64,000 bases of DNA from Turnera subulata (lineage: Eukaryota; Streptophyta; Magnoliopsida; Malpighiales; Passifloraceae), in the NCBI GenBank assembly GCA_028386065.3, contig JAKUCV010005631.1:1-64000 (forward strand), written 5' to 3'. The notes under the pieces are model-generated. The model had not been told where the DNA came from, did no database searches, and was given only the letters and a program-made list of their open reading frames with translations. Position 1 is the first letter of the stretch. Every line of letters begins with the position of its first letter. Position numbers and translations under genes: made by a program. Shown piece by piece: positions 22,990 to 36,900 of this stretch.

Positions 22990-25353
22990 CAAATTTTTTC
23001 CCACTTACTTATATGATTATGATCTAGAAAATACTATCAATGTCCACTATGGTCCCGAAAATTGAGAACATAGGGAGAAGCTCGTGTACTAACCCCAAGG
23101 GAATATAGCCGTAAGTATAAAAAGGGCCATAACTTTTCGTCCGGAACTTGTTTAGCCTCAAATTTTATTCCACTTTCTTTTATGATCATGATCTAGATAA
23201 TACTATCAATATTCACTATGGTCCCAAAAATTGAGAGCATAGGCAGAAGCTCGTGCACTAACCTCTAGGGAATATAGCCGCAAGTTTAAAACGGGCCATA
23301 ACTTTTCGTCCGGAACTCGTTTAGCCTCAAATTTATTCCCACTTACTTATATGATCATGATCTAGATAATACTAACAATGTCCACTATGGTCCCGAAGAT
23401 TGAGAACATAGGGAGAAGCTCGTGTACTAACCCCTAGGGAATATAGCGGTAAGTTTAAAAAGGGCCATAACTTTTCGTCCGGAACTTGTTTAGCCTCAAA
23501 TTTTCTTCCTCTTTCTTATATGATCATGATCTAGATAATACTATCAATATCCACTATGGTCCCAAACATTGAGAACATAGGGAGAAGCTCGTGTACTAAC
23601 CCCTACGGAATATAGCCGTAAGTTTAAAAAGGGCCATAACTTTTCGTCCGGAACTCGTTTAGCCTCAAATTTTTTTCCCTCTTACTTATATGATCTTGCT
23701 CTAGATAATACTATCAATATCCACTGTGGTCCAAAAAATTGAGAACGTAGGGAGAAGCTCGTGTACAGACCGCTAGGGAATTTAGCCGTAAGTTTAAAAA
23801 GGGCCATAACTTTACGTCCGGAATTCGTTTAGCCTCAATTTTTTTCCTCTCAGTTATATGATCACGATCTAGATAATACTATCAATATCCAATATGGTCC
23901 CAAAAAATGAGAACATAGGGAGAAGCTCGTGCACTAACCCCTAGTGAAAGTAGCCTAAAGTTTAAAACGGGCCAAAACTTTTCGTCCGGAACTCGTTTAG
24001 CCTCAATTTTTTTTCCCGACAGTTATATGATCATGATGTACATAATACTATCAATATTCACTATGGTCCCAAAAATTGAGAGCATAGGGAGAAGCTCGTG
24101 CACTAACCCCTAGGGAATATAGCCGCAAGTTTAAAACGGGCCATAACTTTTCGTCAGGAACTCGTTTAGCCTCAAATTTTTTCCACTTACTTATATGATT
24201 ATGATCTAGAAAATACTATCAATGTCCACTATGGTCCTGAAAATTGAGAACATAGGGAGAAGCTCGTGTACTAACCCCAAGGGAATATAGCCGTAAGTAT
24301 AAAAAGGGCCATAACTTTTCGTCCGGAACTTGTTTAGCCTCAAATTTTATTCCACTTTCTTATATGATCATGATCTAGATAATACTATAAATATTCACTA
24401 TGGTCCCAAAAATTGAGAGCATAGGCAGAAGCTCGTGCACTAACCTCTAGGGAATATAGCCGCAAGTTTAAAACGGGCCATAACTTTTCGTCCGGAACTC
24501 GTTTAGCCTCAAATTTATTCCCACTTACTTATATGATCATGATCTAGATAATACTAACAATGTCCACTATGGTCCCGAAGATTGAGAACATAGGGAGAAG
24601 CTCGTGTACTAACCCCTAGGGAATATAGCGGTAAGTTTCAAAAGGGCCATAACTTTTCGTCCGGAACTTGTTTAGCCTCAAATTTTCTTCCTCTTTCTTA
24701 TATTATCATGATCTAGATAATACTATCAATATCCACTATGGTCCCAAACATTGAGAACATAGGGAGAAGCTCGTGTACTAACCCCTACGGAATATAGCCG
24801 TAAGTTTAAAAAGGGCCATAACTTTTCGTCCGAAACTCGTTTAGCCTCAAATTTTTTTCCCTCTTACTTATATGATCTTGCTCTAGATAATAGTATCAAT
24901 ATCCACTGTGGTCCAAAAAATTGAGAACGTAGGGACAAGCTCGTGTACAGACCGCTAGGGAATTTAGCCGTAAGTTTAAAAAGGGCCATAACTTTACGTC
25001 CGGAATTCGTTTAGCCTCAATTTTTTTCCTCTCAGTTATATGATCACGATCTAGATAATACTATCAGTATCCAATATGGTCCCAAAAATTGAGAACATAG
25101 GGAGAAGCTCGTGCACTAACCCCTAGTGAATGTAGCCTAAAGTTTAAAACGGGCCAAAACTTTTCGTCCGGAACTCGTTTAGCCTCAATTTTTTTTCCCG
25201 ACAGTTATATGATCATGATGTACATAATACTATCAATATCCACTATGGTCCCAAAAATTGAGAGCATAAAGAGATGCTCGTGCACTAACCCCTAGGGAAT
25301 ATAGCCGCAAGTTTAAAACGGGCCATAACTTTTCGTCCGGAACTCGTTTAGCC
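22990..25353 (+). repeat. Seven-monomer higher-order repeat, two units of 1182 bp
   Basis: Variant landmarks recur 1182 bp apart: AATGTCCACTATGGTCC at 23039 and 24221, GAGCATAGGG at 24080 matching GAGCATAAAG at 25262, and the TATATGATCTTGCTCTAGAT monomer near 23690 and 24872. 1182 bp is seven monomers. The units lie at about 22990-24171 and 24172-25353. Part of this duplication is missing from block A. Confidence 0.75.
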
Positions 25354-27625
25354 TCAAACTTTTTCCACTTACTTATATGATCATGATCTAGATAATACTA
25401 TCAATGTCCACTATGGTCCTGATAATTGAGAATATAGGGAGAAGCTCGTGTACTAACCCCTAGGGAATATAGACGTAAGTTTCAAAAGGGCCATAACTTT
25501 TCGTCCGGAACTTGTTTAGCCTCAAATTTTCTTCCTCTTTCTTATATGATCATTGTCTAAATAATACTATCAATATCTACTATGGTCCCAAAAATTGAGA
25601 ACATAGGGAAAAGCTCGTGTACTAACCCCTAGGGAATTTAGTCACAAGTTTAAAAAGGGCCATAACTTTTCGTCCGGAACTTGTTTAGCCACAAATTTTC
25701 TTCCTTTTTTTTATATAATCATGATCTAGACAATACTATCAATGTCTACTGTGGTCCCAAAAATTGAGAACATAGGAAAAAGCTCGTGTACTAACCCCTA
25801 GGGAATTTAGCCGTAAGTTTAAAAAGGGCCGTAACTTTACGTCCGGAATTCGTTTAGCCTCAATTTTTTTCCCCTCAGTTATATGATCATGATCTAGATA
25901 ATACTATCAATATCCAATACGGTTCCAAAAATTGAGAACATAGGGAGAAGCTCGTGCACTAACCCCTAGTGAATGTAGCCGAAAGTTTAAAACGGGCCAT
26001 AACTTTTCGTCCGGATGTCGTTTAGCCTCAATTTTTTTTCCCCACAATTATATGATCATGATGTAGATAATACTATCAATATCCACTATGGTCCAAAAAT
26101 TGGAGAACATAGGGAGATGCTCGTGCACTAACCCCTAGGGAATATAGCCGTAAGTTTAAAAAGGGCCATAACTTTTCGTCCGGAACTTGTTTAGCCTCAA
26201 TTTTTTTTCCCTCAGTTATATGATCATGATATAGACGATAATATCAATATTCAGTATGGTCCAAAAAATTGAGAACATAGGGAGAAGCTCGTGTACTAAC
26301 CCCTAGGGAATATATCCGCTGGTTTAAAACGGGCTATAACTATTCGTCCGGAACTCATTTAGCCTCAAATTTTATCCCACTTACTTATATAATCACGATC
26401 TATATAATATTATCAATATCCACAATGGTCCCACTAATTGAGAACATAGGTATAAGCTCGTGTACTAACCCCTAGGGAATATAGCCGTAAGTTTAAAAAG
26501 GGCCATAACTTTTCGTCCAAAACATGTTTAGCCTTAAATTTTCTTCCTCTTTCTTATATGATCATGATCTAGATAATACTATCAATATCCTCTATGGTTC
26601 CAAAAATTGAGAACATAGGGAAAAGCTCGTGCACAAACCCCTAGGGAATATTGCCGAAAGTTTAAAACGGGCCATAACTTTTCGTCCGGAACTCGTTTAG
26701 CCTCAATTTTTTCCCCTCGGTTATATGATCATGATCTAGATAATACATTCAATATCCACTATGGTACCAAAAATTGAGAACTTTGGGAGAAACTCGTGCA
26801 CTAACACCTAGGGAATATAGCCGTAAGTTTAAAAACGGCCATAACTTTTCGTTCGGAACTTGTTTAGCCTCAATTTTTTTTTTCTTTCTTATTTGATCAT
26901 GATCTAGACAATACTATCAATATCTACTATGGTCCCAAAAATTGAGAACATAGGGAAAAGCTCGTGTACTAACCCCTAGGGAATTTAGCCGTAAGTATAA
27001 AGAGGGCCATAATTTTACGTCCGGAAGTCGTCTAGCCTCAATTTTTTTCCCTCAGTTATATGATCAAGATCTAGTTAATACTGTCAATACCAAATATGGT
27101 CCCAAAAATTGAGAACATTGGGAGAAGCTCGTGCACTAACCCCTAGGGAATATAGCCGCAAGGTTAAAACGGGCCATAACTTTTCGTCCGAAACTCGTTT
27201 AGCCGCAAATTTTTTCCCACTTACTTATATGGTCATGATCTAGGTAATACTATCAATATCCACTTTGGTCCCAAAAATTCAGAACATAGGGAGAAGCTCG
27301 TGTACTAACCCCTAAGGAATATAGCCGTAAGTTTAAAAAGGGTCATAAATTTTCTTGCGGAACTTGTTTAGCCTCAAATTTTCTTCCTCTTTCTTATATG
27401 ATCATGATCTAGATAATATTATCAATATCTACTGTGGTCCCAAAAATTGAAAACATAGGGAAAAGCTCGTATACTAACCCCTAGGGAATTTAGCCGTAAG
27501 GTTCAAAAGGGCTAGAACTTTTCGTCCGGAACTCGTTTAGCTTCAAATTTTTTTGTCTCTTATATGATCATGTTCTAGATAATACTATAAATATCCACTA
27601 TGGTACCAAAAATTGAAAACATAAG

Positions 27626-27790
27626 TGTCTCGCCCCAAGTAGTCGATTGCCCCAAAATAACCTCCAAAGTTGGACCGAAACTATATGGCCCAAAAGCATA
27701 AGCTTGAGGTTATTTGGTAGCGAAGTACTTGGTGCATATATACCCAAGACCTCTCTCACTTACCTCCGATATGGGACTTGGATTATCACA
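27626..27790 (-). mobile_element. TRIM-like solo LTR (block B copy)
   Basis: Same 165-bp insert, same ends, same target site (ataag 27621-27625, atagg 27791-27795) as the element at 14789, with a few substitutions, including one in the CCCACATCGG motif (CATATCGG here). It was copied with the superblock rather than inserted a second time. Confidence 0.7.
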
Positions 27791-30476
27791 ATAGGGAGAA
27801 GCTCGTGTACTAACCCCTAGGGAATATAGCCGTAAGTTTAAAATGGGCCATAACTTTCCGGCCGGAAGTCGTTCAGCCTCAATTTTTTTTCCCTTAGTTA
27901 TATGATCATGATCTAGATAATACTACCAACATCAACTATTGTCCCAAAAATTGAGAACATAGGGAGAAGCTCGTACACTAACCCCTAGGGAATATAGCCG
28001 CAAGTTTAAAATGGGCCATAACATTTCGTCCGAAACTTGTTTAGCCTCAAATTTTTTCCCACTTACTTATATGATCATGATATAGGTAATACTATCAATA
28101 TCCACTATGGTCCCAAAAACTGAGAACATAGGGAGAAGCTCGTGTACCGCTAGGGAATATAGCTGCAAGTTTAAAAAGGGCCATAACTTTTCGTGCGGAA
28201 CTTGTTTAGCCTCAAATTTTCGTCCTCTTTCTTATAAGATCATGATCTAGATAATACTATCAATATCTACTGGGGATACTATCAATATCTACTGTGGACC
28301 CAAAAATTGAGAACATAGGGAAAAGCTCGTATACTAACCCCTAGGGAATTTAGCCGTAAGGTTAAAAAGGCTATACCTTTTTGTTCGGAACTTGTTTAGC
28401 CTCAAATTTTTTTCCCCTAAGTTATATGATCATGATCTAGATAATACTATCAATATCCACTATGGTCCCAAAAATTGAGAACATAGGGAGAAGCTCGTAT
28501 ACTAAGCCCTACGCAATATATCCGCAAGTTTAAAACGGGCCATAACTTTTCGTCCGGAACTCGTTTAGCGTCAAATTTTTTCCCACTTACTTATATGATC
28601 ATGTTCTAGACAATAGTGTTAATATCCACTGTGGTCCCACAAATTGTGAACATAGTTATAAGCTCGTGTACTAACCCCTAGGGAATATAGCCGTAAGTTT
28701 AAAAAGGGCCATAACTTTCCGTTTGGAACTTGTTTAGCCTCAAATTTTCTTCCTCTTTCCGATATGATCATGATATATATAATACTATCAACATCCTCTA
28801 TGGTCCCAAAAATTGAGAACATAGGGATAAAGCTCTTGCACTAACCCCTATGGAATATTGCCGAAAGTTTAAAATGGGCCATAACTTTTCTTCCGGAAGT
28901 CGTTTAGCCTCAATCTTTTTTCCCCTTAGTTATATGATCATGATCTAGATAATACTATAATTATTCACTATGGTCCCAAAAATTGAGAACATAGGGAGAA
29001 GCTCGTGCACTAACCCTAGGGAATATAGCCGCAAGTATAAAACGGGCCATAACTTTTCGTCCGAAACTCATTTAGCCTCAATTTTTTTCCCACTTACTTA
29101 TATGATCAAGATCTAGGTAATACTATCAACATCCACTATGGTCACAAAAATTGAGAACATAGGGAGAAGCTCGTGTACTAACCGCTAGGGAATATAGCCG
29201 TAAGTTTAAAAAGGGCCATAAATTTTCGTGCGGAACTTGTTTAGCCTCAAATTTTTTTCCACTTTCGTATATGATCATGATCTAGATAATACTATAAATA
29301 TCTAATGTGGACCGAAAAATTTAGAACATAGGGAGAAACTCGTATACTAACCCCTAGGGAATTTAGCCGTAAGGTTAAAAAGGTTATACCTTTTCATCCG
29401 GAACTTGTTTAGCCTCAAATTTTTTCCCCCAAAGTTATATGATCATGATCTAGAAAATACTATCAATATCCACTGTGGTGCCAAAAATCGAGAACATAGG
29501 GAGAAGCTCGTGTACTAACCCCTACGGAATATAGCCGTAAGATTAAAAATGGCCATAACTTTTCGTCCGGAACTGGTTTAGCCTCAAATTTTTTCCCACT
29601 TACTTGTAAGATCATGATCTAGACAGTACTATCAATATCCACTACGGTCGCAAAAATTGAGAACATAGGGTGAAGCTCGTGTACTAATCCCTCGGGAATA
29701 TAGCCCTAAGTTTAAAAAGGGCCATATTTTTTCGTTCGGAACTCGTTTAGCCTCAAATGTTTTCCAACTTACCTATATGATCAGGATCTAGTTAATAATA
29801 TTAATATCCTCTATGGTCCCTAAATTTGAGAACAGAGGGAGAAGCTCATGTACTAACCCCTAGGGAATATAACCGTTAGTGTAAAAAGGGCCATAACTTT
29901 TCGTCCGGAACTTGTTTGGCCTCAAATTTTCTTCCTCTTTCTTATATGATCATGATCTTGATAGTACTATCAATTTCTACTATGGTCCGAAAAATTGAAA
30001 ACGCAGGGAGAACTTCGTGTACTAACCCCTAGGGAATATAGCCGTAAGTTTATAGAGGGCCATAACTTTTTGTCCGGAACTCGTTTAGCCTCAAATTTTT
30101 TCCCACTTACTTATATGATCATGAGCTAGATAATTCTATCAATATCCACTATGGTCCCAAAAATTGAGAACATAGGGAGAAGCTCGTGCACTAACCCCTA
30201 GGGAATATAGCCGTAAGTTTAAAAAGGGCTATACCTTTTTGTTCGGAACGTGTTTAGCCTCAAATTTTTTCCCACCTATATGTTCATGATCTGGATAATA
30301 CTGTCAATATCCACTATGGTCCCAAAAATTTAGAACGTAGGGAGAAGCTCGTGTACTAACCCCTAGGGAATATAGCCGTAAGTTTGAAAAGGGACATAAC
30401 TTTACGTCCGGAAGTCCTTTAGCCTCAATTTTTTTTCCCCTCAGTTATATGATCTTGATCTAGACAATACTATCAA

Positions 30477-33031
30477 TGTGATACCCCGGGTACACTTAGG
30501 TACCTAGGGGGAATACTTATTTGATGGAGCCGGGTGTTACTTGTCCTTCGAGGACATTCTACTTAGTTGGGTCGTGTATTCGGTATCTTGTGCGTGATGC
30601 TCACATTTCATGTGTACATGATACTATGGGTTTTGGATCAGTAACATGTGCTAGTAGTGGATTGAGGATAATGGTGCACATAGGCTTGGCCTAGTGTGCG
30701 CAAACGGGTTCATGGTGACCCGAAGGCACGGATGATCTATTTAGCGGATACCGAGTGCTCGACTTGATTAATCAGTCAATAAGTGATGGATTATGTTTGT
30801 AATATATTAATTAGGTGCAATCAGTGCATTGGAGGCACAATTGCACAAGGGAGATACCCGTTGGCTCGAGTTGGCACGAAATGGTGCACAATGGGGGCAC
30901 CGGGGTGTCCGTCGGCGTACAATTGGACCCGATGATGTGTAAACTCGTGATTGGCCAAACCGACCAATCAGAATGAGACGTGTGGCTCGGGAATAAGCTG
31001 CTGGTGGTTTTGGTGTGCAAGCTAGTAGGTTGAGTGCCATGGTTCAATTGGTAGGAAAACAAGCACGAGGTGGCACGTGCTTGTGCAAGTGGCAGCACTT
31101 AGGCAAGAGGTGGCAAGTGGGAGCTTACTCACCTACTTTCCTATGCTTTAAGGGGGTGAAGCAGGCACCTCTTACTCATTTTGTTCCAGATGCAATTCGT
31201 GTAGAGAGAGAGTGGGGAAAGAGAGGAAAAGGAGAGAGGTAGAGAGGTGAGGCTATGGTGGTTCTGCTCTCGGGCAGAATGACCCTTGCCCACAAAAAGT
31301 AGGATTCCCGCCAAAATACCGGTTGGAATTGAGTGAAACCAAAGCCACAAGTTAGATAACTTCCATAGAGTTAATTGGGAATCGGTTTGGTGGATTTTGG
31401 AGCTGAACTGAGAGAGTTATGTACGCTCAAAGTTCACTCTTTGGCAGCAGACCTGCTGCAGGAACCCGAGTTGGTGTAGGAGCCATATCTGGACCTACGG
31501 AGCTCGGATTTGGTTGTTCATGGTGGCTATAGAAATATAAGAGGCAGTTATACAACTCTTATGTTGAAGACTGAAGCTGGTTCTGTCTTTAAGGATTCTA
31601 TATTTCGGGTTGAAGTTCCTACTTGTCCAGGGCAGCTTCTGCCTGAATTGGGAAAAGATAAGTGTTGTGTAGTAGGGTTCTGTTTGACATGGTTTGGTTG
31701 TTGTGGTCTGATTGTTATGTGTATTTGTAGGTGTTTACAGGGGACTAAGGACCAATACACCTAATGGTTCCAAAGGAAGGGAATTGGCCTAGGGATGCCT
31801 AGGTGATGGTAAGTAAATGGGNNNNNNNNNNNNNNNNNNNNNNNNNNNNNNNNNNNNNNNNNNNNNNNNNNNNNNNNNNNNNNNNNNNNNNNNNNNNNNN
31901 NNNNNNNNNNNNNNNNNNNNNNNNNNNNNNTTGAGGCCTAATCATGGCTAATCGGCTTTTGTTGGTCAATTGTGCATAATTGCGGTGCATTGTGAGTTGT
32001 GGGTGCATGTTGATTGTGTTGTATGCTTGTGGCATACTTGCTGCCTTTGTTGGCTTGGTTGCATTGCACTTGTTGTGCTAATGATTGGCATGTGATTGCC
32101 TTGTTGTGATTGTGGTACCACTAGCCAGTTGGTTGAGGTGCACTGGTTGCACGGGTAGTGCTTGCGAGGCTTGCACGTACCATGAGATGGTGGGCACTTG
32201 TAGTAAACTTGTGCGCCACGAGATGTTGGCACTGGGTGCCTTGTACAGGTTGTTGAACCTTGCGGAGGATATTGCCCGCTTGGTCTATTACAGGTGTGAC
32301 ACGATGTCCGCCAGGAGCTGTGTGAGTTGTGGTAGCAAGTCACGCGCACTTCCCGTGACTTCTCGGTTATGCCTCGTACGTGGGGCTATGGGCTAAGGAG
32401 TAACACCTGTATATGCTACCAAACAACATAGGCTGCCTTGGGGCGCATCATACCCTAGCTGGTCGGGGGGGGAGTGAGACAAGTACGTGTCGGGGACACA
32501 ATGGATTGTTCCGTGGCGTGAGTGCCCGGTACTGTGCATTATTGTGTGCTGCATGACTGTGTGTTGCTCATGCCGAGCTTTGTGTGCAGTTGTAGTTGCT
32601 TTCTTGCATTGCCTGTTTACTTGCTGAGTTTTATACTCACCCCCCATATTTTCCCCCTTGCCTTGCAGGTGCGAGAACGAGTGTATGGGCAGTAGGTCGA
32701 TGGGTATAGCCAAGTCGGTATCCTTCATTGTTCAATTGTGTTAAAACACTAAAGAGGTTATGTCTTGAATTAAGAGTTAATGCCCTTGTAGCAAGAATTT
32801 TATAACATTAGTGGATATGGCTTAATAAATGAGTTTTATACAGTTAGTATCTTTTGTTGCCTTTGCTATGTTGATTTTACTTCCGTTCACGCTGCGCGTT
32901 ATACTTGGTTAGTATCCCGCTAGTAAAGGCGACTAGCTTCTGTGAGAACGAGTATAGCCCTTGGGGTGCCATGTGGCATGATGTAGGTGCGCATGGTGCT
33001 TGGCCGGTCATGCTTAGGTGGGGGAGTGACA
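30477..33031. mobile_element. Large solo LTR, 2555 bp including a gap (block B copy)
   Basis: Near-identical partner of 17640-20185, with the same TG...CA ends and the same ATCAA target repeats (30472-30476 and 33032-33036). In the first few hundred bases compared by eye the copies differ at roughly one to two positions per 100 bases, plus a 2-base indel. The shared target site shows duplication with the superblock. A run of N (31822-31930) interrupts it. Confidence 0.7.
31822..31930. other. Assembly gap (109 N)
   Basis: Undetermined bases within the second large solo LTR. The 22 bases after the gap (31931-31952) do not match the corresponding part of the first copy, while sequence from 31953 does, so the gap edge may be misassembled. 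Confidence 0.95.
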
Positions 33032-33915
33032 ATCAATTTCCACTATGGTCCCAAAAATTGGGAACATAGGGAGAAGCTCGTGCACTAACCCTTAGGGAAT
33101 ATAGCCGCAAGTTTAAAACGGGTCTTAACTTTTCGTCCGGAACTCGTTAAGCCTCAAATTTTTTTCCTACTTACTTATATGACCATGATCTAGATAATAC
33201 TATCACTGTCCACTATGGTCCCAAAATTTGAGAACAAAGGGAGAAGCTCGTGTACGTAAGTTTAAAAAGGGCCATAACTTTTCGTCCGGAACTTGTTTTC
33301 CCTCAAATTTTCTTCCTCTTTCTTATGTGATCATGATCTAGATAATACTATCAATATTTACTATGGTCCCAAAAATTGAGAACATAGGGAAAGCTCGTGT
33401 ACTAACCCCTAGGGAATTTAGCCGTAAGTTTAAAAAGGGCCATAACTTCTCGTCCGGAACTTGTTTAGCCCCATATTTTTTCCCACTTACTTATATGATC
33501 ATGGCCTACGTATTACTATCAATATCCATTTTGGTCCCAAAAATTGAGAACATAGGGAGAAGCTCGTGTACTAACCCTTAGGGAATATTGCCGTAAGTTT
33601 AAAAAGGGCCATAACTTTTCATCTGGAACTTGTTTAGCCTCAAATTTTTTTCATTTTTCTTGTATGATCATGATCTCGATAATACTATAAATATCTACTA
33701 TGGTACCAAAAATTGAGAACATAGGGAAAAGCTCGTGTACTAACCCCTAGGGAATTGAGCCGTAAGGTTAAAAAGGGCTAGAACTTTTCGTCCGGAACTC
33801 GTTTAGCTTCAAATTTTTTTCCATTTATATGATCAGGATCTAGATAATACTATCAATATCCACTATGGTCCCAAAAATTTAGAACATGGGGAGAAGCTCG
33901 CGTACTAACCCCTAG

Positions 33916-36900
33916 GGAATATAGCCGTAAGTTTAAAAAGGGCCATAACTTTTCGTCCGAAAGTCGTTTAGCCTCAATTATTTTTCCCCAACGTTATAAG
34001 ATCATGATGCAGATAATACTATCAATATCCACTATGGTCCCAAAAATTGAGAACATAGGGAGAAGCTCGTGCACTATCCCCTAGGGAATATAGGCGCAAG
34101 TTTAAAACGGGCCATAACTTTTCGTCCGGAACTCGTTTAGCCTCAAATTTTTTCCTACTTACTTATATGATGATGATCTAGAAAATACTATCAATGTCCA
34201 CTATAGTCCCAAAAATTAAGAACATAGGGAGAAGGTCGTGTACTAACCCCTAGGGAATATAGCCGAAAGTTTAAAAAGGGCCATAACTTTTCGTCCGGAA
34301 CTTGTTTTGCCTAAAATTTTCTTCCTCTTTCTTATATGATCATGATCTAGACAATACTATCAATACCTACTACGGTCCCAAAAATTGAGAAGATAGGGAA
34401 AAGCTCGTGTACTAACCCCTAGGTAATTTAGCCGTAAGTTTAAAAAGGGCCACAACTTTTCGTCAGGAACTTGTTTTGCCACAAAAATTCTCTTCCTCTT
34501 TCTTATATAATCATGATCTAAATAATACTATCAATATCTACTGTGGTCCCAAAAATTGAGAAAATAGGGAAAAGCTCGTGTACTAACCCCTAGGGAATTT
34601 AGCCGTAAGTTTAAAAAGGGCCACAACTTTACGTCCGGAATTCGTTTAGCCTCAATTTTTTTCCCCTCAGTTATATGATCATGATCTAGATAATACTATC
34701 AATATCCGATATGGTCCAAAAAATTGAGAACATAGGGAGATTCTCATGCACTAACCCCTAGTGAATGTAGCCGAAAGTTTAAAACGGGCCATAACTTTTC
34801 GTCCGGAAGTCGTTTAGCCTCAATTTTTTTTCCCACAGTTATATGATCATGATGTAGAAAATACTATCAATATCCACTATGGTCCCAAAAATTGAGAACA
34901 TGGGGAGAAGCTCGTGCACTAACCCCTAGGGAATATAGCCGCAAGTTTAAAACGGGCCATAACTTTTCGTCCGGAACTCGTTTAGCCTCAAATTTTTTCC
35001 TACTTACTTATATGATCATGATCTAGATAATACTATCAATATCCACTATGGTCCCAAAATTTGAGAACATAGGGAGAAGGTCGTGTACTAACCCCTAGGG
35101 AATATAGCCGAAAGTTTAAAAAGGGCCATAACTTTTCGTCCGGAACTTGTTTTGCCTCAAATTTTCTTCCTCTTTCTTATATGATCATGATCTAGATAAT
35201 ACTATCAATACCTACTACGGTCCAAAAAATTGAGAACATAGGGAGAAGCTCGTGTACTAACCCCTAGGGAATTTAGCCGTAAGTTTAAAAAGGTCCATAA
35301 CTTTTCGTCAGGAACTTGTTTAGCCTCACATTTTCTTCCTCTTTCTTATATAATCAAGATCTAGGTAATACTATTAATATCTACTGTGGTCCCAAAAATT
35401 GAAAAAATAGGGGAAAGCTCGTGTACTAACCCCCTAGGGAATTTAGCCGTAATTTTAAAATGGGCCATAACTTTTCGTCAGGAACTTGATTAGCCTCAAA
35501 TTTACTTCCTCTTTCATATATAATCATGATCTAAATAATACTATTAATTTCTACTGTGGTCCCAAAAATTAAGAAAATAGGGAAAAGCTCGTGTACTAAC
35601 CCCTAGGGAATTTAGCCGTAAGTTTAAAAAGGGCCATAGCTTTTCGTCAGGAACTTGTTTAGCCTCAAATTTTCTTCCTCTTTCTTATATAATCATGATC
35701 TAGATAATACTATTAATATCTGCTGAGGTCCCAAAAATTGAGAAAATAGGGAAAAGTTCGTGTACTAACCCCTAGGGAATTTAGCCGTAAGTTTAAAAAG
35801 GGCCATAACTTTTCGTCAGGAACTTGTTTAGCCTCAAATTTTCTTCCTCTTTCTTATATAATCATGATCTAGATAATACTATTAATATCTACTGTGGTCC
35901 CAAAAATTGAGAAAATAGGGAAAAGCTCGTGTACTAACCCCTAGGGAATTTAGCCGTAAGTTTAAAAGGCCATATCTTTACGTTCGGAATTCGTTTAGCC
36001 TCAATTTTTTTCCCCTCAGTTATATGATCATGATCTAGATAATACTACCAATATCCGATATGGTCCCAAAAATTAAGAAAATAGGGAGAAGATCGTGCAC
36101 TAACCCCTAGTGAATATAGCTGAAAGTTTAAAAAGGGCCAAAACTTTTCGTCCGGAACTTGTTTTGCCTCAAATTTTCTTCCTCTTTCTTATATGATCAT
36201 GATCTAGACAATACTATCAATACCTACTACGGTCCCAAAAATTGAGAAGATAGGGAAAAGTTCGTGTACTAACCCCTAGGGAATTTAGCCGTAAGTTTAA
36301 AAAGTGCCATAACTTTTCGTCAGGAACTTGTTTAGCCTCAAATTCTCTTCCTCTTTCTTATATAATCATGATCTAGATAATACTATTAATATCTACTGTG
36401 GTCCCAAAAATTGAGAAAATAGGGAAAAGCTCGTGTACTAACCCCTAGTGAATGTAGCCGAAAGTTTAAAAAGGGCCATAACTTTACGTCCGGAATTCGT
36501 TTAGCCTCAATTGTTTTCCCCTCAGTTATATGATCATGATGTAGATAATACTATCAATATCCGATATGGTCCAAAAAATTGAGAACATGGGGAGAAGCTC
36601 GTGCACTAACCCCTAGGGAATATAGCCGCAAGTTTAAAACGGGCCATAACTTTTCGTCTGGAACTCGTTTAGCCTCAAATTTTTTCCTTCTTACTTATAT
36701 GATCATGATCTAGATAATAATATCAATATCCACTATGGTCCCAAAAATTAAGAACATAGGGAGAAGGTCGTGTACTAACCCCTTGGGAATATAGCCGAAA
36801 GTTTAAAAAGGGCCATAACTTTTCGTCCGGAACTTGTTTTGCCTCAAATTTTCTTTCTCTTTCTTATATGATCATGATCTAGATAATACCATCAATACCT

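Larger units (their letters stand above)
21071..33915 (+). repeat. Superblock B of the tandem segmental duplication
   Basis: Head-to-tail partner of 10712-21070, carrying the same ordered monomers and the same three insertions. It is about 2.5 kb longer, because it keeps the complete hAT MITE end and the satellite segment 22219-24698 that block A lacks. After the large solo LTR, both blocks share an odd shortened monomer with GCTCGTGTACGTAAGTTT (20400 and 33248). B ends near 33915, where block A meets B. Confidence 0.85.

Noticed and set aside
11658..33581. Open frames of 60-113 codons in the satellite and MITEs (for example 11658-11879, 22016-22357, 33363-33581)
   Set aside because: They span monomer and transposon boundaries, repeat with the duplicated blocks, and show no protein family features. 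They are chance frames in repeats.
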